A stretch of DNA of 64,000 bases from Nitrosovibrio tenuis (GTDB lineage Bacteria; Pseudomonadota; Gammaproteobacteria; Burkholderiales; Nitrosomonadaceae): contig NZ_FOBH01000002.1 of assembly GCF_900109785.1 (NCBI RefSeq), forward strand, positions 248,001 to 312,000, given 5' to 3'. Positions 52,060 through 61,745 of this stretch are shown here, one piece after another. Below the pieces are notes generated by a model, which worked only from the letters and a program-made list of their open reading frames with translations, did no database searches and was not told the origin of the DNA. Both the position numbers and the translations under genes were made by a program. Numbering within the stretch: the first letter of the stretch is position 1; each line of letters begins with the position of its first letter.

Positions 52060-53322
52060 TTATAGTCTTGGCGTTAAGCCATCAGCAAGGGATATGCGGT
52101 AGGCGCGGTAGCCCGGAACAAGGCTGACCAGAAAACCGGTTGCCATGACGAGCAAGAGTAATTGCCATGCTTCGGCTGATATCAGCCCTGCCGTTAATGA
52201 AATGCCCAGGTGTGCCTGCAGAAAAGGTGCAGCAAAATGGCTGAGCGCAATTAATCCCAGCAAGCCAAGCAGGGAACCCACCACCACAATTATCAGGCCC
52301 TCTATGGCGAGAAGCATGAACACCACGCGCGGGCCCGCCCCAACCGAGCGCAGGATCGCCAGCTCGCGCCGGCGTTCGCCCAGGCCGGCCAACACAACGG
52401 CTACCAAACCGCTGAGGCCCACCGCAACCACCAGTGCGGAAATAATCAGCAGCGAGTTTTCGACAATGCCCACAACGGACCAAAGCTCGTCCAGCGCCAC
52501 GCCAGGAAGCACAGCGAGCAGCGGTTCTCCTCTATATTGATTGATGAATCGCTGCATCTGGAAAACGCCGACACGGCTTTTCAAACCGATGAGGACGGCG
52601 GTGAGTTCCTTCGGGTTGAGATCGAATTTGCGCACATACTCAGCCGGGATAGACAACCCGGCGATCGGTGCGCCACCCTGCCAGTCCAGATGAATCGCCT
52701 CGATTGCCTCAAGACCCACATGAACGCTGCGATCCACCGGCAGACCGGTCCGCTTCAATATGCCGACAACCTGGAAGGGCTTGTCGGCGTGCTGAGCCAG
52801 CCCGATATCCTTAGCCCCGTGATTGAGAATGATATGATCACCTAGATGATAACCCAATTGCTCGGCAACGTCCGCGCCAATCACCGCGTCAAAAATATCC
52901 CCAAAAGGGCCGCCCGCTGAAAAGGCCAGCGAACGCCCATCGGCATAGCGGAAGTATTTGAAATAAGCGGGAGTGGTTCCGACCACCGCAAAACCGCGGT
53001 GCGAATCCCCAAGCGATATGGGTATTGCCCATGCTACTGCCGGATGTTGCGCTATTGCCTGGAAGCTTGCCCAGCGAATGCTATGGGTGGCATCCCCCAG
53101 GCGAAACACGGCATACAGCATGAGCTGTATCGGGCTGGTGCGAGCGCCGACGACGAGATCGGTGCCCGATATGGATTGTGAAAAATTCTCTCGTGCCTGC
53201 GTACGTAATTGCTCAACGCCCAGCAGCAATATGACCGAAAGCGCAATACTGATCGCCATCAAGCCAAGTGTAGCTCGCCGGTTCCAGGCGCTCGCAAAAG
53301 CAAGGGATACCAGCGATCTCAG
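52060..53322 (-). CDS. FtsX-type ABC permease of the Zrg-like locus, non-ATG start
   Basis: About 420 residues. The open frame extends 20 codons upstream of the first usual start (53262), and these codons carry the conserved FtsX-permease N-terminus LRSLVSLAFASAWNRRATLG. In this extension the only start-like codon is CTG at 53322, six bases after a perfect GGAGG. MacB/FtsX topology: first membrane segment near MAISIALSVILLLGVE, a periplasmic domain (GTDLVVGARTSPIQLMLYAV), then three C-terminal segments (SALVVAVGLSGLVAVVLAGL and on). It would pair with the ATPase at 60103, which now lies almost 7 kb away. Confidence 0.8.
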   Translation of the reverse strand: MRSLVSLAFASAWNRRATLGLMAISIALSVILLLGVEQLRTQARENFSQSISGTDLVVGARTSPIQLMLYAVFRLGDATHSIRWASFQAIAQHPAVAWAIPISLGDSHRGFAVVGTTPAYFKYFRYADGRSLAFSAGGPFGDIFDAVIGADVAEQLGYHLGDHIILNHGAKDIGLAQHADKPFQVVGILKRTGLPVDRSVHVGLEAIEAIHLDWQGGAPIAGLSIPAEYVRKFDLNPKELTAVLIGLKSRVGVFQMQRFINQYRGEPLLAVLPGVALDELWSVVGIVENSLLIISALVVAVGLSGLVAVVLAGLGERRRELAILRSVGAGPRVVFMLLAIEGLIIVVVGSLLGLLGLIALSHFAAPFLQAHLGISLTAGLISAEAWQLLLLVMATGFLVSLVPGYRAYRISLADGLTPRL

Positions 53323-53359
53323 GTATTTCCTCCGGTTTCGCTATACTGCATTCATGCTG

Positions 53360-54391
53360 TCAGTTTTCGTAAAGACGGGCTTCCCGCTTGAGTAAATCAT
53401 CAATAGTGAGACCCACCGGTATAAAGCCGTCGAAGACCGTTCCCAACCGCTTGGTCCTGAAAAATTCCATGTCTGCGGTATAGGCCCTGGGCGGTAAGGT
53501 GAAATAATGGACTCTCTTCACTATGGAAGGGGCGTTTTTGATATAGAACGTGACGAACTCCTTGACTTCAGGTTTTTCTGCAGCCTTCATGTTGACATAG
53601 ATGAAGATGGGTCGCGACAACGGCTGATAGGTTCCATCCTCAATAGCTTCAGCAGAGGGATAGACCCCATTGCCTGTCCCATTATCTATGGCAACAGCCC
53701 GGACTTTTTCCTGATTCTCCGCATAGTAGCTGAACCCGACGAATCCCAAGGCGTTTTTATCAGCAGCCACATGCTGCACCACTGCATTATGATCTTCAAA
53801 CTCTGTAAAGTCGCTCCGGCTCGATTTTGCCTCGCCGATGATGGCTTGCGTAAAATAATCGAAACTGCCGGACGCCGGGCCGGGCCCGTAGAGCTTGAAG
53901 GGCTCGTCAGGCCATTTCCGGTTGACCTGGCTCCACTTGGTAATTTTCCCTTGAGCCGCAGGCTCCCACATTTTCTTCAATTCTGCCACGGTCATGGTTT
54001 TGCTCCAGTCATTCTTCGGATTCACCACCACCGTTAACGCATCGAACGCCACCGGCAATTCCACATACTGTATACCGGCTTTATTGCAGGCCTTCATCTC
54101 GTTTTTCTGAATGGGTCGCGAAGCGTTGGCGATGTCTATTTCACCACGGCAGAATTTCGTGAAGCCGCCAACGGTACCGGACACGCCAAGCGTTACTTTA
54201 ATTGCGCCTTTCTTGCTGGCCTGGAAATCTTCCGCTACCGCTTCGGTGATCGGGTACATGGTGCTGGAGCCATCAATTTTAATCGTTGTGCCGGCGACCG
54301 CAACGGAGGCAATACCTACAAAACCAATTAACACGCTCAATATGGCGAAAGCGACGCCTTCCATTAGGCTAAATCTATACGATTTCAACAT
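53360..54391 (-). CDS. PstS-family phosphate-binding protein
   Basis: 343 residues from the ATG at 54391, with GGGGGGAAGA upstream. A signal segment ([20 protein letters not shown]) is followed by the phosphate-binding fold: [56 protein letters not shown] and [12 protein letters not shown] are the ligand loops of PstS (type SphX/PstS2). It lies 38 bp upstream of the split permease, but on the same strand, and may have become its transcriptional partner. No pstCAB genes are near. Confidence 0.88.
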   Translation of the reverse strand: MLKSYRFSLMEGVAFAILSVLIGFVGIASVAVAGTTIKIDGSSTMYPITEAVAEDFQASKKGAIKVTLGVSGTVGGFTKFCRGEIDIANASRPIQKNEMKACNKAGIQYVELPVAFDALTVVVNPKNDWSKTMTVAELKKMWEPAAQGKITKWSQVNRKWPDEPFKLYGPGPASGSFDYFTQAIIGEAKSSRSDFTEFEDHNAVVQHVAADKNALGFVGFSYYAENQEKVRAVAIDNGTGNGVYPSAEAIEDGTYQPLSRPIFIYVNMKAAEKPEVKEFVTFYIKNAPSIVKRVHYFTLPPRAYTADMEFFRTKRLGTVFDGFIPVGLTIDDLLKREARLYEN

Positions 54392-54961
54392 TCTTCCCCC
54401 CTTTCCATTAGTCAAACGGCTCCCCATATCAATACTCAGCAATGTTAAGCATAGCAGATGGGGCTGATATCATACGATTATGCATTTATCGTGTTACGGT
54501 TTTGTTAACAGAGCCGTTCCGCAGTTTGGCGGAGACTCCAGGGTTCCGGCTTCAGGCTTCCTCCTCTCAGGGTTATATGGCCTACTTTATTAAGGGACTT
54601 AAGGGACTTAAGGGACTTAAGGGACTTAAGGGACTCAGGGGGCTGGGGCTCGGTCGACTCAGGATTCGACATTTCTCATCCTTGGCAGCAAATCACATCG
54701 CATCGCGGCTGCCGAAGGTTCACCTGATATTCGTCTGTACGCACACGAATCTGACGGGCTGCTAGGCAATACTATAATAAAGTCACGGTGGAACTCACTC
54801 GCATAAGGAGAGCACCCGCCAAATGATCAATGAGCCGGAAATTTGCCCTCTGATCGGGCAGTTCGAATGGTTGAGTGGATAGCTTAAGACTGGTTCTCGG
54901 CTGATTGCCGTGCAAGTCAGGCCGACAGCACATGTACTTCAAACAAGGCAATTAAATAGAA
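54392..54961. other. intergenic region with 9-bp repeat array
   Basis: About 570 bp between divergent genes (PstS-like on minus, DevC-like on plus). No gene is supported; the frame at 54442-54765 is composed largely of the repeat. Promoters for both transcripts should be here, but no clear -35/-10 pair or PhoB box was identified by eye. Confidence 0.4.
54592..54636 (+). repeat. 9-bp tandem repeat, five units
   Basis: AAGGGACTT is repeated four times perfectly (54592-54627) with a fifth unit ending in C (AAGGGACTC, 54628-54636). Unit number could vary by strand slippage; 9 bp keeps helical phase nearly unchanged (one turn is about 10.5 bp). Confidence 0.9.
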
Positions 54962-56098
54962 ATGAAAGGAATTCTGCGAATCGCCTTTAAGCTTCTCGTA
55001 AATGACAAAGGCAAATATGCCGCTCTGCTGGTCGGTATAACCTTTGCAGTGTTTCTCATGGTTCAGATGACATCCATCTTTTCCGGGATACTGATGAAAT
55101 CCTCATCGACCGTCATTAACCTAGGAGCGCAGGTCTGGGTAATGGATCCGGCCGTGAATAACGTTGCCAGTAGTATTCCGATGCCAGATTACGTCCTTGA
55201 CACCGTCAGAAGCATCGATGGCGTCAAATATGCCGTGCCACTGTACTCGGGGGCCGCACTGGTCAAGCTTAGAAACGGAATCTTTCAATCCGTTACTGTT
55301 GTGGGGCTGGACGATAACAGCCTGTTCGGTCACCCGGAACTTGTCGAAGGCAAGATTGAGGATATCTATGCCGAGAATGCCTTTATCGTCGTTGAGGACG
55401 CAGAAATCCGTAAGTTGGGGTACCCCACTGTAGGTACAGATTTCGAGCTCAACGATCATCGCGGCGTCATTGTGGGAATTGCCAGAGTGGCTGCCAGCGG
55501 ATTATTCGGGATCCCCACTCTTTATACAACGTACAGCAAAGCGATTCAGTATATCCCGTCAACGCGGTTCACGATTTCCTACATTCTCGTCGAACCCAAA
55601 AGTAGCGATGCAATTCCACATATCCAGCAACAGGTCAAGCGTTTGGGTTATGAAGCGCTGACCAAAGATGAATTCATGCAGAAAATCGCCAATTACTATA
55701 AATATCAAACCGGGTTGGGAACCAATATTCTCATCATGACAGTCGTGAGCTTCCTGGTTGGCTTTTCAGTTTCGGGGCAAACATTTTACACATTCATACT
55801 TGAGAATCTTGAAAAGTTCGGCGCATTGAAGGCGATTGGCGCCAAGGGAAGCGAGCTGGTCTATATGATCCTGTTCCAAGCGATGTTTACGGCAATGATC
55901 GGATACGGGCTAGGGGTTGGCCTTTGCACACTCATTATCACCATCGCCAAGCTGAGAATTCCCGACTATTCCGCCAATATAACCTACACAACCCTGGGTT
56001 TTGCATTTTTCATGGTTCTGATTATCGCGGGAATTTCAAGCTATATTGGCATAAGGAAGGTTCTGAAAATCGAACCGTTCGACATCTTTAGAGGCTAG
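54962..56098 (+). CDS. FtsX/DevC-type ABC permease
   Basis: 378 residues. First membrane segment after the basic N-terminus (AALLVGITFAVFLMVQMTSI), a periplasmic domain of about 200 residues (VWVMDPAVNNVASSIPMPDY and on), and three C-terminal segments including TVVSFLVGFSVSGQTFYTFI. ENLEKFGALKAIGAKGSELV is the coupling loop seen in DevC/MacB permeases. With the next two genes it forms a DevCAB-like exporter (in cyanobacteria these export glycolipids). Substrate here unknown. Confidence 0.85.
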   Translation: MKGILRIAFKLLVNDKGKYAALLVGITFAVFLMVQMTSIFSGILMKSSSTVINLGAQVWVMDPAVNNVASSIPMPDYVLDTVRSIDGVKYAVPLYSGAALVKLRNGIFQSVTVVGLDDNSLFGHPELVEGKIEDIYAENAFIVVEDAEIRKLGYPTVGTDFELNDHRGVIVGIARVAASGLFGIPTLYTTYSKAIQYIPSTRFTISYILVEPKSSDAIPHIQQQVKRLGYEALTKDEFMQKIANYYKYQTGLGTNILIMTVVSFLVGFSVSGQTFYTFILENLEKFGALKAIGAKGSELVYMILFQAMFTAMIGYGLGVGLCTLIITIAKLRIPDYSANITYTTLGFAFFMVLIIAGISSYIGIRKVLKIEPFDIFRG

Positions 56099-56235
56099 CA
56101 GCCTGCCGGACTTGGCTGGCCCTCTAATTGAAAGTAATGGTCCCCATGGCTCTGAAACCCGAAAACCGATGAGAACGACCAAAAAACCGATCAAAACAGG
56201 ATTTCGGACGGCAAATCACTCCCTTCGCCCGAATC

Positions 56236-56970
56236 TTGCCTTACGCCGGTTCAAGTCCGTCAGGCCGCCAGGATGTGAATCCCGCAATTTCGGCTAACGA
56301 GCTGGCCAAGTGGTTTGGCGAGGGCGATCTCAAAACGTATGCGGTAAATGACGTGACGTTTGAAGCCTATTTTGGCGAGATACTTTTTATCGTGGGCCCA
56401 TCCGGGAGCGGAAAAACGACATTACTGAGCATTGTTTCAGGCATCCTTCGCCCAAATTCGGGGACAGTAGTCATCGACAATGTGGATATCTGGAAGCTGG
56501 AGCCCGATCAGATCGCCCAATTCCGCTTGAATAAAGTAGGTTTCGTATTCCAGGATTATCATCTTTTTCCGCGCCTGACCACTGCTGAAAATGTTGCCAT
56601 ACCACTGATTTTAATGAAGAAGGATTGGGATGAATCCATCCGGGAAGCGACACGTTACCTGGAGATTGTCGGGCTTGGGAATAAGGTCCAGCTTCCCCCG
56701 GTAAAGTTGAGCGGTGGCGAGCAACAACGGGTCGCCATTGCGAGAGCCCTGGTCAGTCAACCTGATATCCTGATCTTTGACGAACCTACCGCGTCGCTGG
56801 ATGGTGATACGGGGCGGCGCGTCATGGAGTTTGTGAAAACCAACGTACTCAATGACAAACGGTGTATTTTGATTGTTACCCACGATAGCCGCATCTTCGA
56901 GTACGCCGACAGGATCATGAAAATGGAGGATGGCAGGGTCGTCGGTATCGAAAAAGGGGCGAGCCATTGA
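56236..56970 (+). CDS. ABC transporter ATPase, DevA/LolD type
   Basis: 244 residues from TTG 56236; GTG 56275 is an equally plausible start, neither with a strong ribosome-binding site. Walker A GPSGSGKTT, Q-loop VFQDYHLFPRLT, signature LSGGEQQRVAIARAL and Walker B ILIFDEPTASLD with the switch His in VTHDSR are intact. It energises the DevC-like permease upstream. The TGA overlaps the TTG start of the adaptor gene. Confidence 0.9.
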   Translation: MPYAGSSPSGRQDVNPAISANELAKWFGEGDLKTYAVNDVTFEAYFGEILFIVGPSGSGKTTLLSIVSGILRPNSGTVVIDNVDIWKLEPDQIAQFRLNKVGFVFQDYHLFPRLTTAENVAIPLILMKKDWDESIREATRYLEIVGLGNKVQLPPVKLSGGEQQRVAIARALVSQPDILIFDEPTASLDGDTGRRVMEFVKTNVLNDKRCILIVTHDSRIFEYADRIMKMEDGRVVGIEKGASH

Positions 56971-58067
56971 GAAATCAGATCATGATGGCGATTGCCATAG
57001 GCGGCATTATTGCCGGTTTGGTAAGTGCCTATCTTTCTGGCAGGCAACATCAGCCACAGCCGCCGGTTTTTAACCCGGCTCCGAACCCTTATGCAAAGGG
57101 TATTTATTCAAATGGCGTCATAGAAAGCTACCAGGCCACGGGAGAGAACATCAATCTCTACCCGGAAGTTGCGGGAGTGGTTACAGAGATTCTGGTAACA
57201 GAAGGGCAGGCTGTCAAGCAGTGGGAATCCCTGCTCAAAATGGACGATTCAGTTCAGCGGGCAACCGTGGAGCAGCAGCTTTCACAATCCAAAGCGGCAC
57301 ATGCGCTACTGGAAGAACTGAAGGCTCAACCGAGGAAGGAAGTTCTCGAAGTTTCCAAGGCGCAGATGGAGTATGCGAAGGCTAACCTTAAAACTGCCGA
57401 GACTCAACTCGAAAAGCTGCAAAAATCCTATGATATGAATCCCAAGTCGGTAAGCAAGGATAGCCTGGACAATGCGATCAATGCGGCCGATGCAGCCAGA
57501 GCTAACCTCGAGGTTGCCTTCAGGAATTACAACCTTACGAAAGCGGGTGCCTGGAGCTATGATATTCGAAACCAGGAGAGGCAGTACATCGCGCTATCCA
57601 ACGCTCATGAGGCGGCAAGCGCCTTGCTCGCTAAATATGTCATTAAGGCTCCCACCGATGGGGTCATACTGTCCATAAGAGCTGCCGTGGGCAGCTACAT
57701 TTCGCCCCAGGGCGTCTATGGTACCTATACAGAAGGCTTTAACCCGATTATTTCGATGGGTAATCCTGAAAAAGATCTTGCCGTGAGGTGTTATGTTGAT
57801 GAGATCCTGGTTCATCGGCTTCCGGATGCCTCAAAAATGCGTGCACAAATGTTCATTCGCGGCACGAACATACGTATCCCGCTGGAATATGTTCGCGTGC
57901 AACCCTATATCTCGCCCAAGATCCAGTTATCGAACCAGCGGACCGAACGGGTGGATGTAAGGGTGCTGCCGGTACTTTTCCGGTTTGAAAAGCCGAAGGA
58001 GGTACAGGTGTATCCTGGTCAACTGGTAGATGTTTATATCGGTGAGAAGGAAGAAACCTCTGAATAA
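56967..58067 (+). CDS. HlyD-family membrane fusion protein, DevB type
   Basis: 366 residues from TTG 56967 (TTGA overlap). One N-terminal membrane segment (MMAIAIGGIIAGLVSAYLSG), biotinyl-lipoyl half (EVAGVVTEILVTEGQAVKQW), long helical hairpin (KAQMEYAKANLKTAETQLEK and NAADAARANLEVAFRNYNL) and second half (YVIKAPTDGVILSIRAAVGS). The ending VYPGQLVDVYIG is the usual beta-barrel strand. It bridges the ABC transporter to the outer-membrane channel encoded next. Confidence 0.88.
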   Translation: MRNQIMMAIAIGGIIAGLVSAYLSGRQHQPQPPVFNPAPNPYAKGIYSNGVIESYQATGENINLYPEVAGVVTEILVTEGQAVKQWESLLKMDDSVQRATVEQQLSQSKAAHALLEELKAQPRKEVLEVSKAQMEYAKANLKTAETQLEKLQKSYDMNPKSVSKDSLDNAINAADAARANLEVAFRNYNLTKAGAWSYDIRNQERQYIALSNAHEAASALLAKYVIKAPTDGVILSIRAAVGSYISPQGVYGTYTEGFNPIISMGNPEKDLAVRCYVDEILVHRLPDASKMRAQMFIRGTNIRIPLEYVRVQPYISPKIQLSNQRTERVDVRVLPVLFRFEKPKEVQVYPGQLVDVYIGEKEETSE

Positions 58068-58252
58068 GTCCCCGGGTTTGCAGACAGCACATTCACGGGA
58101 TTTATGTGACTTGGCCGGATTAGTTTTCCAGGGGTTCCCGGACGCCGACGGTGAACGTATTGCCGAGTCATTTCCGATGCACATAGAAATGGTGAAGATC
58201 AACCGCAGTTAGCGATGGAATCTGGAAAAACGCATATGAGGAAGGAAGGCAC

Positions 58253-59830
58253 ATGTTGTTTCATCGTCAAAGAGGACCGGATGCTAAGAATATGCGACAG
58301 CGAACTCCTTGCTGGGGAAAGAGCATGTTGGGCGGACTCTGCGCAACCTCTGTGCTGGTATCGGCCGGTTGCATGGTTGGGCCTGACTTTGTCCGTCCGC
58401 AACCGCCAGGGACCAATCGTTATCTGCCTGGCACGCAGCTGAAGGAAACCGTTTCTGCAGATAAGCAGGTCCAGCATTTTGAGGAAGGTGCAAAAATTGC
58501 GGCGGATTGGTGGCAGCTATTCAAATCCCCCAAACTGAGTGCACTCATAACAGAAGCAATCGTCAACAATCAGAACCTGAAAGCGGCCCAGGCCAGTTTG
58601 CGGCAAAGCCAGCATAATTTGCGAGCTGGATACGGTATTTTCTATCCGCAGGCGGATTTTGGCGGGTCAGTCGCCCGTCAGAGATTCTCGGCAGCCCGCT
58701 TCGGCGCTCCGACCAGTGCCGTATTTAATCTCTTCACGCTATCGGTCTCGGTAAGTTATGCACTCGATGTATTTGGGGGTCAGCGGCGCGCGGTGGAAAG
58801 TCTTGCCGCCCAGCGAGATTTTCAACGTTATACGGTTCTGGCCACATATCTGACCCTATCCGGCAACATTGTGAATGCCGTAATTGCCAGGGCAGCTTAC
58901 GATGCTCAGATTCAGGCTACGCAGGAACTGATCGTTTTACTGCAGGAACAGATCAGTATAGCCGAGACGCAAACGCGGGCGGGCACGGTTCCATATATAA
59001 ATCTGGTCAGCCTTAAAACTCAGCTTGCGGCACTCGAAGCCACGCTTCCGCCTCTTGCGCAGAAGCGCAGCCAGACGGAGCATTTGCTTGCCACACTGAT
59101 GGGGCACGCTCCAGGGGAGGGGATATCGTTACAAATCGATTTGGCGGACCTTTCGCTGCCTGCGGATCTTCCCGTCACCTTGCCTTCCGAACTGGTGCGT
59201 GAACGCCCTGATATTCTGGCAGCCGAGGCGCAGGTCCATCAATACAGCGCCAATATCGGCGTGGCGACAGCGGAAATGCTTCCCAGTTTCACGCTGAGCG
59301 GCACCTATGGTCAGAATAACCGGAATCTTCTGGATATTTTCATGAGGAGCGGCAATTTCTGGAGTGTCGGCGCTGCCTTCGTTGCGCCGATATTTCATGG
59401 CGGGCAGTTGTGGTTCCAGCGGAAGGCCGCGATCGATGCTTATCAGCAGTCCCTGTCACAGTATCGCCAGACTGCCCTTGATGCCTTAGGTCAGGTGGCT
59501 GATCTCCTGCTGGCGCTGGACCATGATGCCGAAACATTGCAGAGTCAATCGCAAGAACTTGATTTGACGCAAGAAACAATGCAGCTGGTGCAGACCAATT
59601 ATAAGGCGGGCCTCGTTAATTATCTGCAAGTTCTGACTGCAAATAGTCAATATTTTCAGGCAAAGATTGGCTACATCCAGACACTGGCTCAGCGTTTTCA
59701 GGATACCTCAGCCCTCTTCGTCGCTCTGGGCGGCGGTTGGTGGAATGCCGAAGGAAAGGGACAATTGTCGCGACGCGGTGAGGTTTTATTCAATCCGGGA
59801 GTGCCGCAGAAATCCGGTAACCCTAATTGA
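58253..59830 (+). CDS. outer-membrane efflux lipoprotein (NodT/TolC type)
   Basis: 525 residues with AAGGAAGGCAC upstream. N-terminal lipobox VSAGC followed by MVGPDFVRPQPP, the diagnostic start of NodT-family channels. The body has two OEP repeats with the typical helices (NNQNLKAAQASLRQSQHNLR, LLQEQISIAETQTRAGTVPY) and the second-half motif SELVRERPDILAAEAQVHQY with later TNYKAGLVNYLQVLTANSQ. It forms the outer-membrane exit for the DevCAB-like system, giving a complete four-gene efflux set (permease, ATPase, adaptor, channel). Confidence 0.9.
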   Translation: MLFHRQRGPDAKNMRQRTPCWGKSMLGGLCATSVLVSAGCMVGPDFVRPQPPGTNRYLPGTQLKETVSADKQVQHFEEGAKIAADWWQLFKSPKLSALITEAIVNNQNLKAAQASLRQSQHNLRAGYGIFYPQADFGGSVARQRFSAARFGAPTSAVFNLFTLSVSVSYALDVFGGQRRAVESLAAQRDFQRYTVLATYLTLSGNIVNAVIARAAYDAQIQATQELIVLLQEQISIAETQTRAGTVPYINLVSLKTQLAALEATLPPLAQKRSQTEHLLATLMGHAPGEGISLQIDLADLSLPADLPVTLPSELVRERPDILAAEAQVHQYSANIGVATAEMLPSFTLSGTYGQNNRNLLDIFMRSGNFWSVGAAFVAPIFHGGQLWFQRKAAIDAYQQSLSQYRQTALDALGQVADLLLALDHDAETLQSQSQELDLTQETMQLVQTNYKAGLVNYLQVLTANSQYFQAKIGYIQTLAQRFQDTSALFVALGGGWWNAEGKGQLSRRGEVLFNPGVPQKSGNPN

Positions 59831-60102
59831 ATTTTAAAAATCCATTTGGCGAGCTTCGGGTCTAATTCAGTCGCCAGCTTTAAGCTCTCCCACAAGTTAT
59901 TATTCACTGCGCTTCCTCCATGCTTTCGGGCTACTGGACTCCCTTGCCTTGCCATTAGGGTTGTTGCTGATTGAATAGATAACTCATCCGCCACCCATGT
60001 TCCTGCCGAACTATGAAAAGGCAAGCGTTCTCAAGTGGTTGCGGCTGTGGTAGCCACGCCAGTCGCTTACATAACTGGCGGCCGCTGGGATGTTTCCACA
60101 GT

Positions 60103-60843
60103 TTACCCGCGCAGCTCGTTCAGGTGAATGCTGCGCGTGAAATGCTGCGCTAGTCGTTCGTCGTGACTGACAAAGATCAGGGTGACATTCTCGTTCTCGC
60201 ATCGCTCCAGCAACAGGTCGAGAAATTCCGCCTGCCGGTCTGAGTCAAGCGCCGAAGTAGGTTCATCGGCTATGATCAGTTCGGGATGGCCTATCAGGGC
60301 GCGAGCGGCTGCCACGCGCTGCTGTTGTCCGACCGAAAGCGCTGTGGCCGGTTGCCGGGCCAGCGCAGCATCCAGCCCTAATTGAGCGAGCAACCGGTCC
60401 GCCGATTGCTCAAGCGCATTAGCGGCATTCGTACCCGCGGCCTCAAGGGACCGTTGTCGCCGGCGCGGTGAGAAGCGGCACGGCAAAAGTACGTTTTCGC
60501 GCACCGACAGGTACGGCACAAGGTTGAACTGCTGGAAGAGAAAGCCCACGTGATCCACGCGGAATCGGTCGCGCGCACTGGACGTCAGTGCCGTCATGTC
60601 GGTATCCAGCACCCTTAGCCGGCATGGCTGTGGCAGCAGTACGCCACCCAGCAGGCCCAGCAGGGTGCTCTTGCCACTGCCGCTTGCACCTTGCAAAAAG
60701 ATGCGTTCCCCTGGTTTTACCTTGAATTGCGGGATCGACAGCCGAAAACCGTTCCTGCCGGGCCATTGAAAAACCAGGTTTTCAATATCGATTACAAACT
60801 CACTTACACCCGAGCGACCCATGCCCGAACGATTCATATCCAC
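60103..60843 (-). CDS. ABC transporter ATPase of the Zrg-like locus, LolD type
   Basis: 246 residues from a GTG; several in-frame starts in the first 15 codons are possible. Walker A GASGSGKST, Q-loop GFLFQQFNLVPYLS, signature LSVGQQQRVAAARAL (Val in place of the first Gly) and Walker B LIIADEPTSALD with switch SHDERLAQHF. It is 29 bp downstream of the DUF2796 (ZrgA-like) gene on the same strand. Its natural partner is the FtsX-type permease now at 52060-53322, from which it is separated by the PstS and DevCAB block. Confidence 0.88.
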   Translation of the reverse strand: MDMNRSGMGRSGVSEFVIDIENLVFQWPGRNGFRLSIPQFKVKPGERIFLQGASGSGKSTLLGLLGGVLLPQPCRLRVLDTDMTALTSSARDRFRVDHVGFLFQQFNLVPYLSVRENVLLPCRFSPRRRQRSLEAAGTNAANALEQSADRLLAQLGLDAALARQPATALSVGQQQRVAAARALIGHPELIIADEPTSALDSDRQAEFLDLLLERCENENVTLIFVSHDERLAQHFTRSIHLNELRG

Positions 60844-60871
60844 ATGATTCTTTCCGAGACTTCCACTTGAG

Positions 60872-61636
60872 CTACCATTTCAATCGAGTGGACGCAGGCG
60901 TAAGTTTTACGCTCGATTGCCCTTTGGGCCCGACTATTGCCGTATCGATGCGCCGCAGGCCGGGGAATAACTGAAACAGCCGCACATCAAGGCCCTGCAA
61001 GTTCTGTGGCGTGGCGCACCGGAAATCCCAGGTGGCTTCCAGCTCGGCATGGTCATCAGCATGTCCATGGGAAGGAACAATTTGTGTGGAAGGAGAGGGG
61101 GCGGGAGTCGGGCGGGAAGAGGTTGCCGCTGAAGGAGCGGGCGATAGACCCGGAGACTTATCACCCGTGGGCTTATCAACGCTAGGCTTGTCGACTTTAA
61201 GCTTGTTATCGTTGTTGAGGACACTGTGGTCGCTCCCCATACTGGAACCGGAGCGCGACAGCAGCAATTCTGAAGGAAGCTGGGGAGATACCAGGCGGCT
61301 CGACTCCAACCGGCACTGAGCTGTGGGGGTAAAAATGAAGAGGCTGTCGGGCTGGTGCAGCTTCGACGCCATGGTTCTGATGGCTTGGCGTTCCTTCTCA
61401 TTCCGGGGCGCGTGCTCGAACCCCAGCAGGTTATCCACCGGGCTGTTCAGATTAATCTGTACTGCTGGGCCGTCTACCGCGATTTCGAGGGTTGCCTGTC
61501 CATGAACATGGGGGCCCGCTCCATAAGCACAGGTGGGCAACATCAACTCAGTGGCCACCACCAGTGCCGCTATGGTAATGATTGCGGCTCGTCCCGAAAA
61601 ACCCGGCCAACGCGAGGCCCGCTTCATCTCTGCCAT
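60872..61636 (-). CDS. zrgA: DUF2796 (ZrgA-like) zinc-uptake periplasmic protein
   Basis: 254 residues with a signal region (AAIITIAALVVATELMLPTC). The mature start GPHVHGQATLEIAVDGPAVQ is the DUF2796 hallmark and is followed by INLNSPVDNLLGFEHAPRNE. A low-complexity linker with repeated KVDKPSVDKP and Ser/Pro-rich parts leads to SHGHADDHAELEATWDFRCA, a His/Asp-rich candidate metal site. In Vibrio, ZrgA is a zinc-regulated component of a zinc-uptake ABC system. The linker is longer than I expect for the family. A Zur box was not recognisable upstream. Confidence 0.8.
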   Translation of the reverse strand: MAEMKRASRWPGFSGRAAIITIAALVVATELMLPTCAYGAGPHVHGQATLEIAVDGPAVQINLNSPVDNLLGFEHAPRNEKERQAIRTMASKLHQPDSLFIFTPTAQCRLESSRLVSPQLPSELLLSRSGSSMGSDHSVLNNDNKLKVDKPSVDKPTGDKSPGLSPAPSAATSSRPTPAPSPSTQIVPSHGHADDHAELEATWDFRCATPQNLQGLDVRLFQLFPGLRRIDTAIVGPKGQSSVKLTPASTRLKW

Positions 61637-61745
61637 TTGATCGACTTCGGATCTGCCCGTAAGAAGGATGATGGGATCAAGTAGAAATCATAAGTCCGAT
61701 TGTAGACCTGGCTCTACCTACATTGTCTAATCGACGGATAAAGCG

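Noticed and set aside
53360-54391. PstS-like gene as part of a full phosphate-uptake operon
   Set aside because: No pstC, pstA, pstB or phoU is adjacent; treated as a lone binding protein.
54442-54765. 107-codon frame containing GLK repeats
   Set aside because: It is mostly the 9-bp repeat read as protein; no ribosome-binding site and no recognisable ends.
59698-60024. Minus-strand 108-codon frame beyond the outer-membrane channel gene
   Set aside because: More than a third overlaps the channel gene antisense and no start signal or domain is present.
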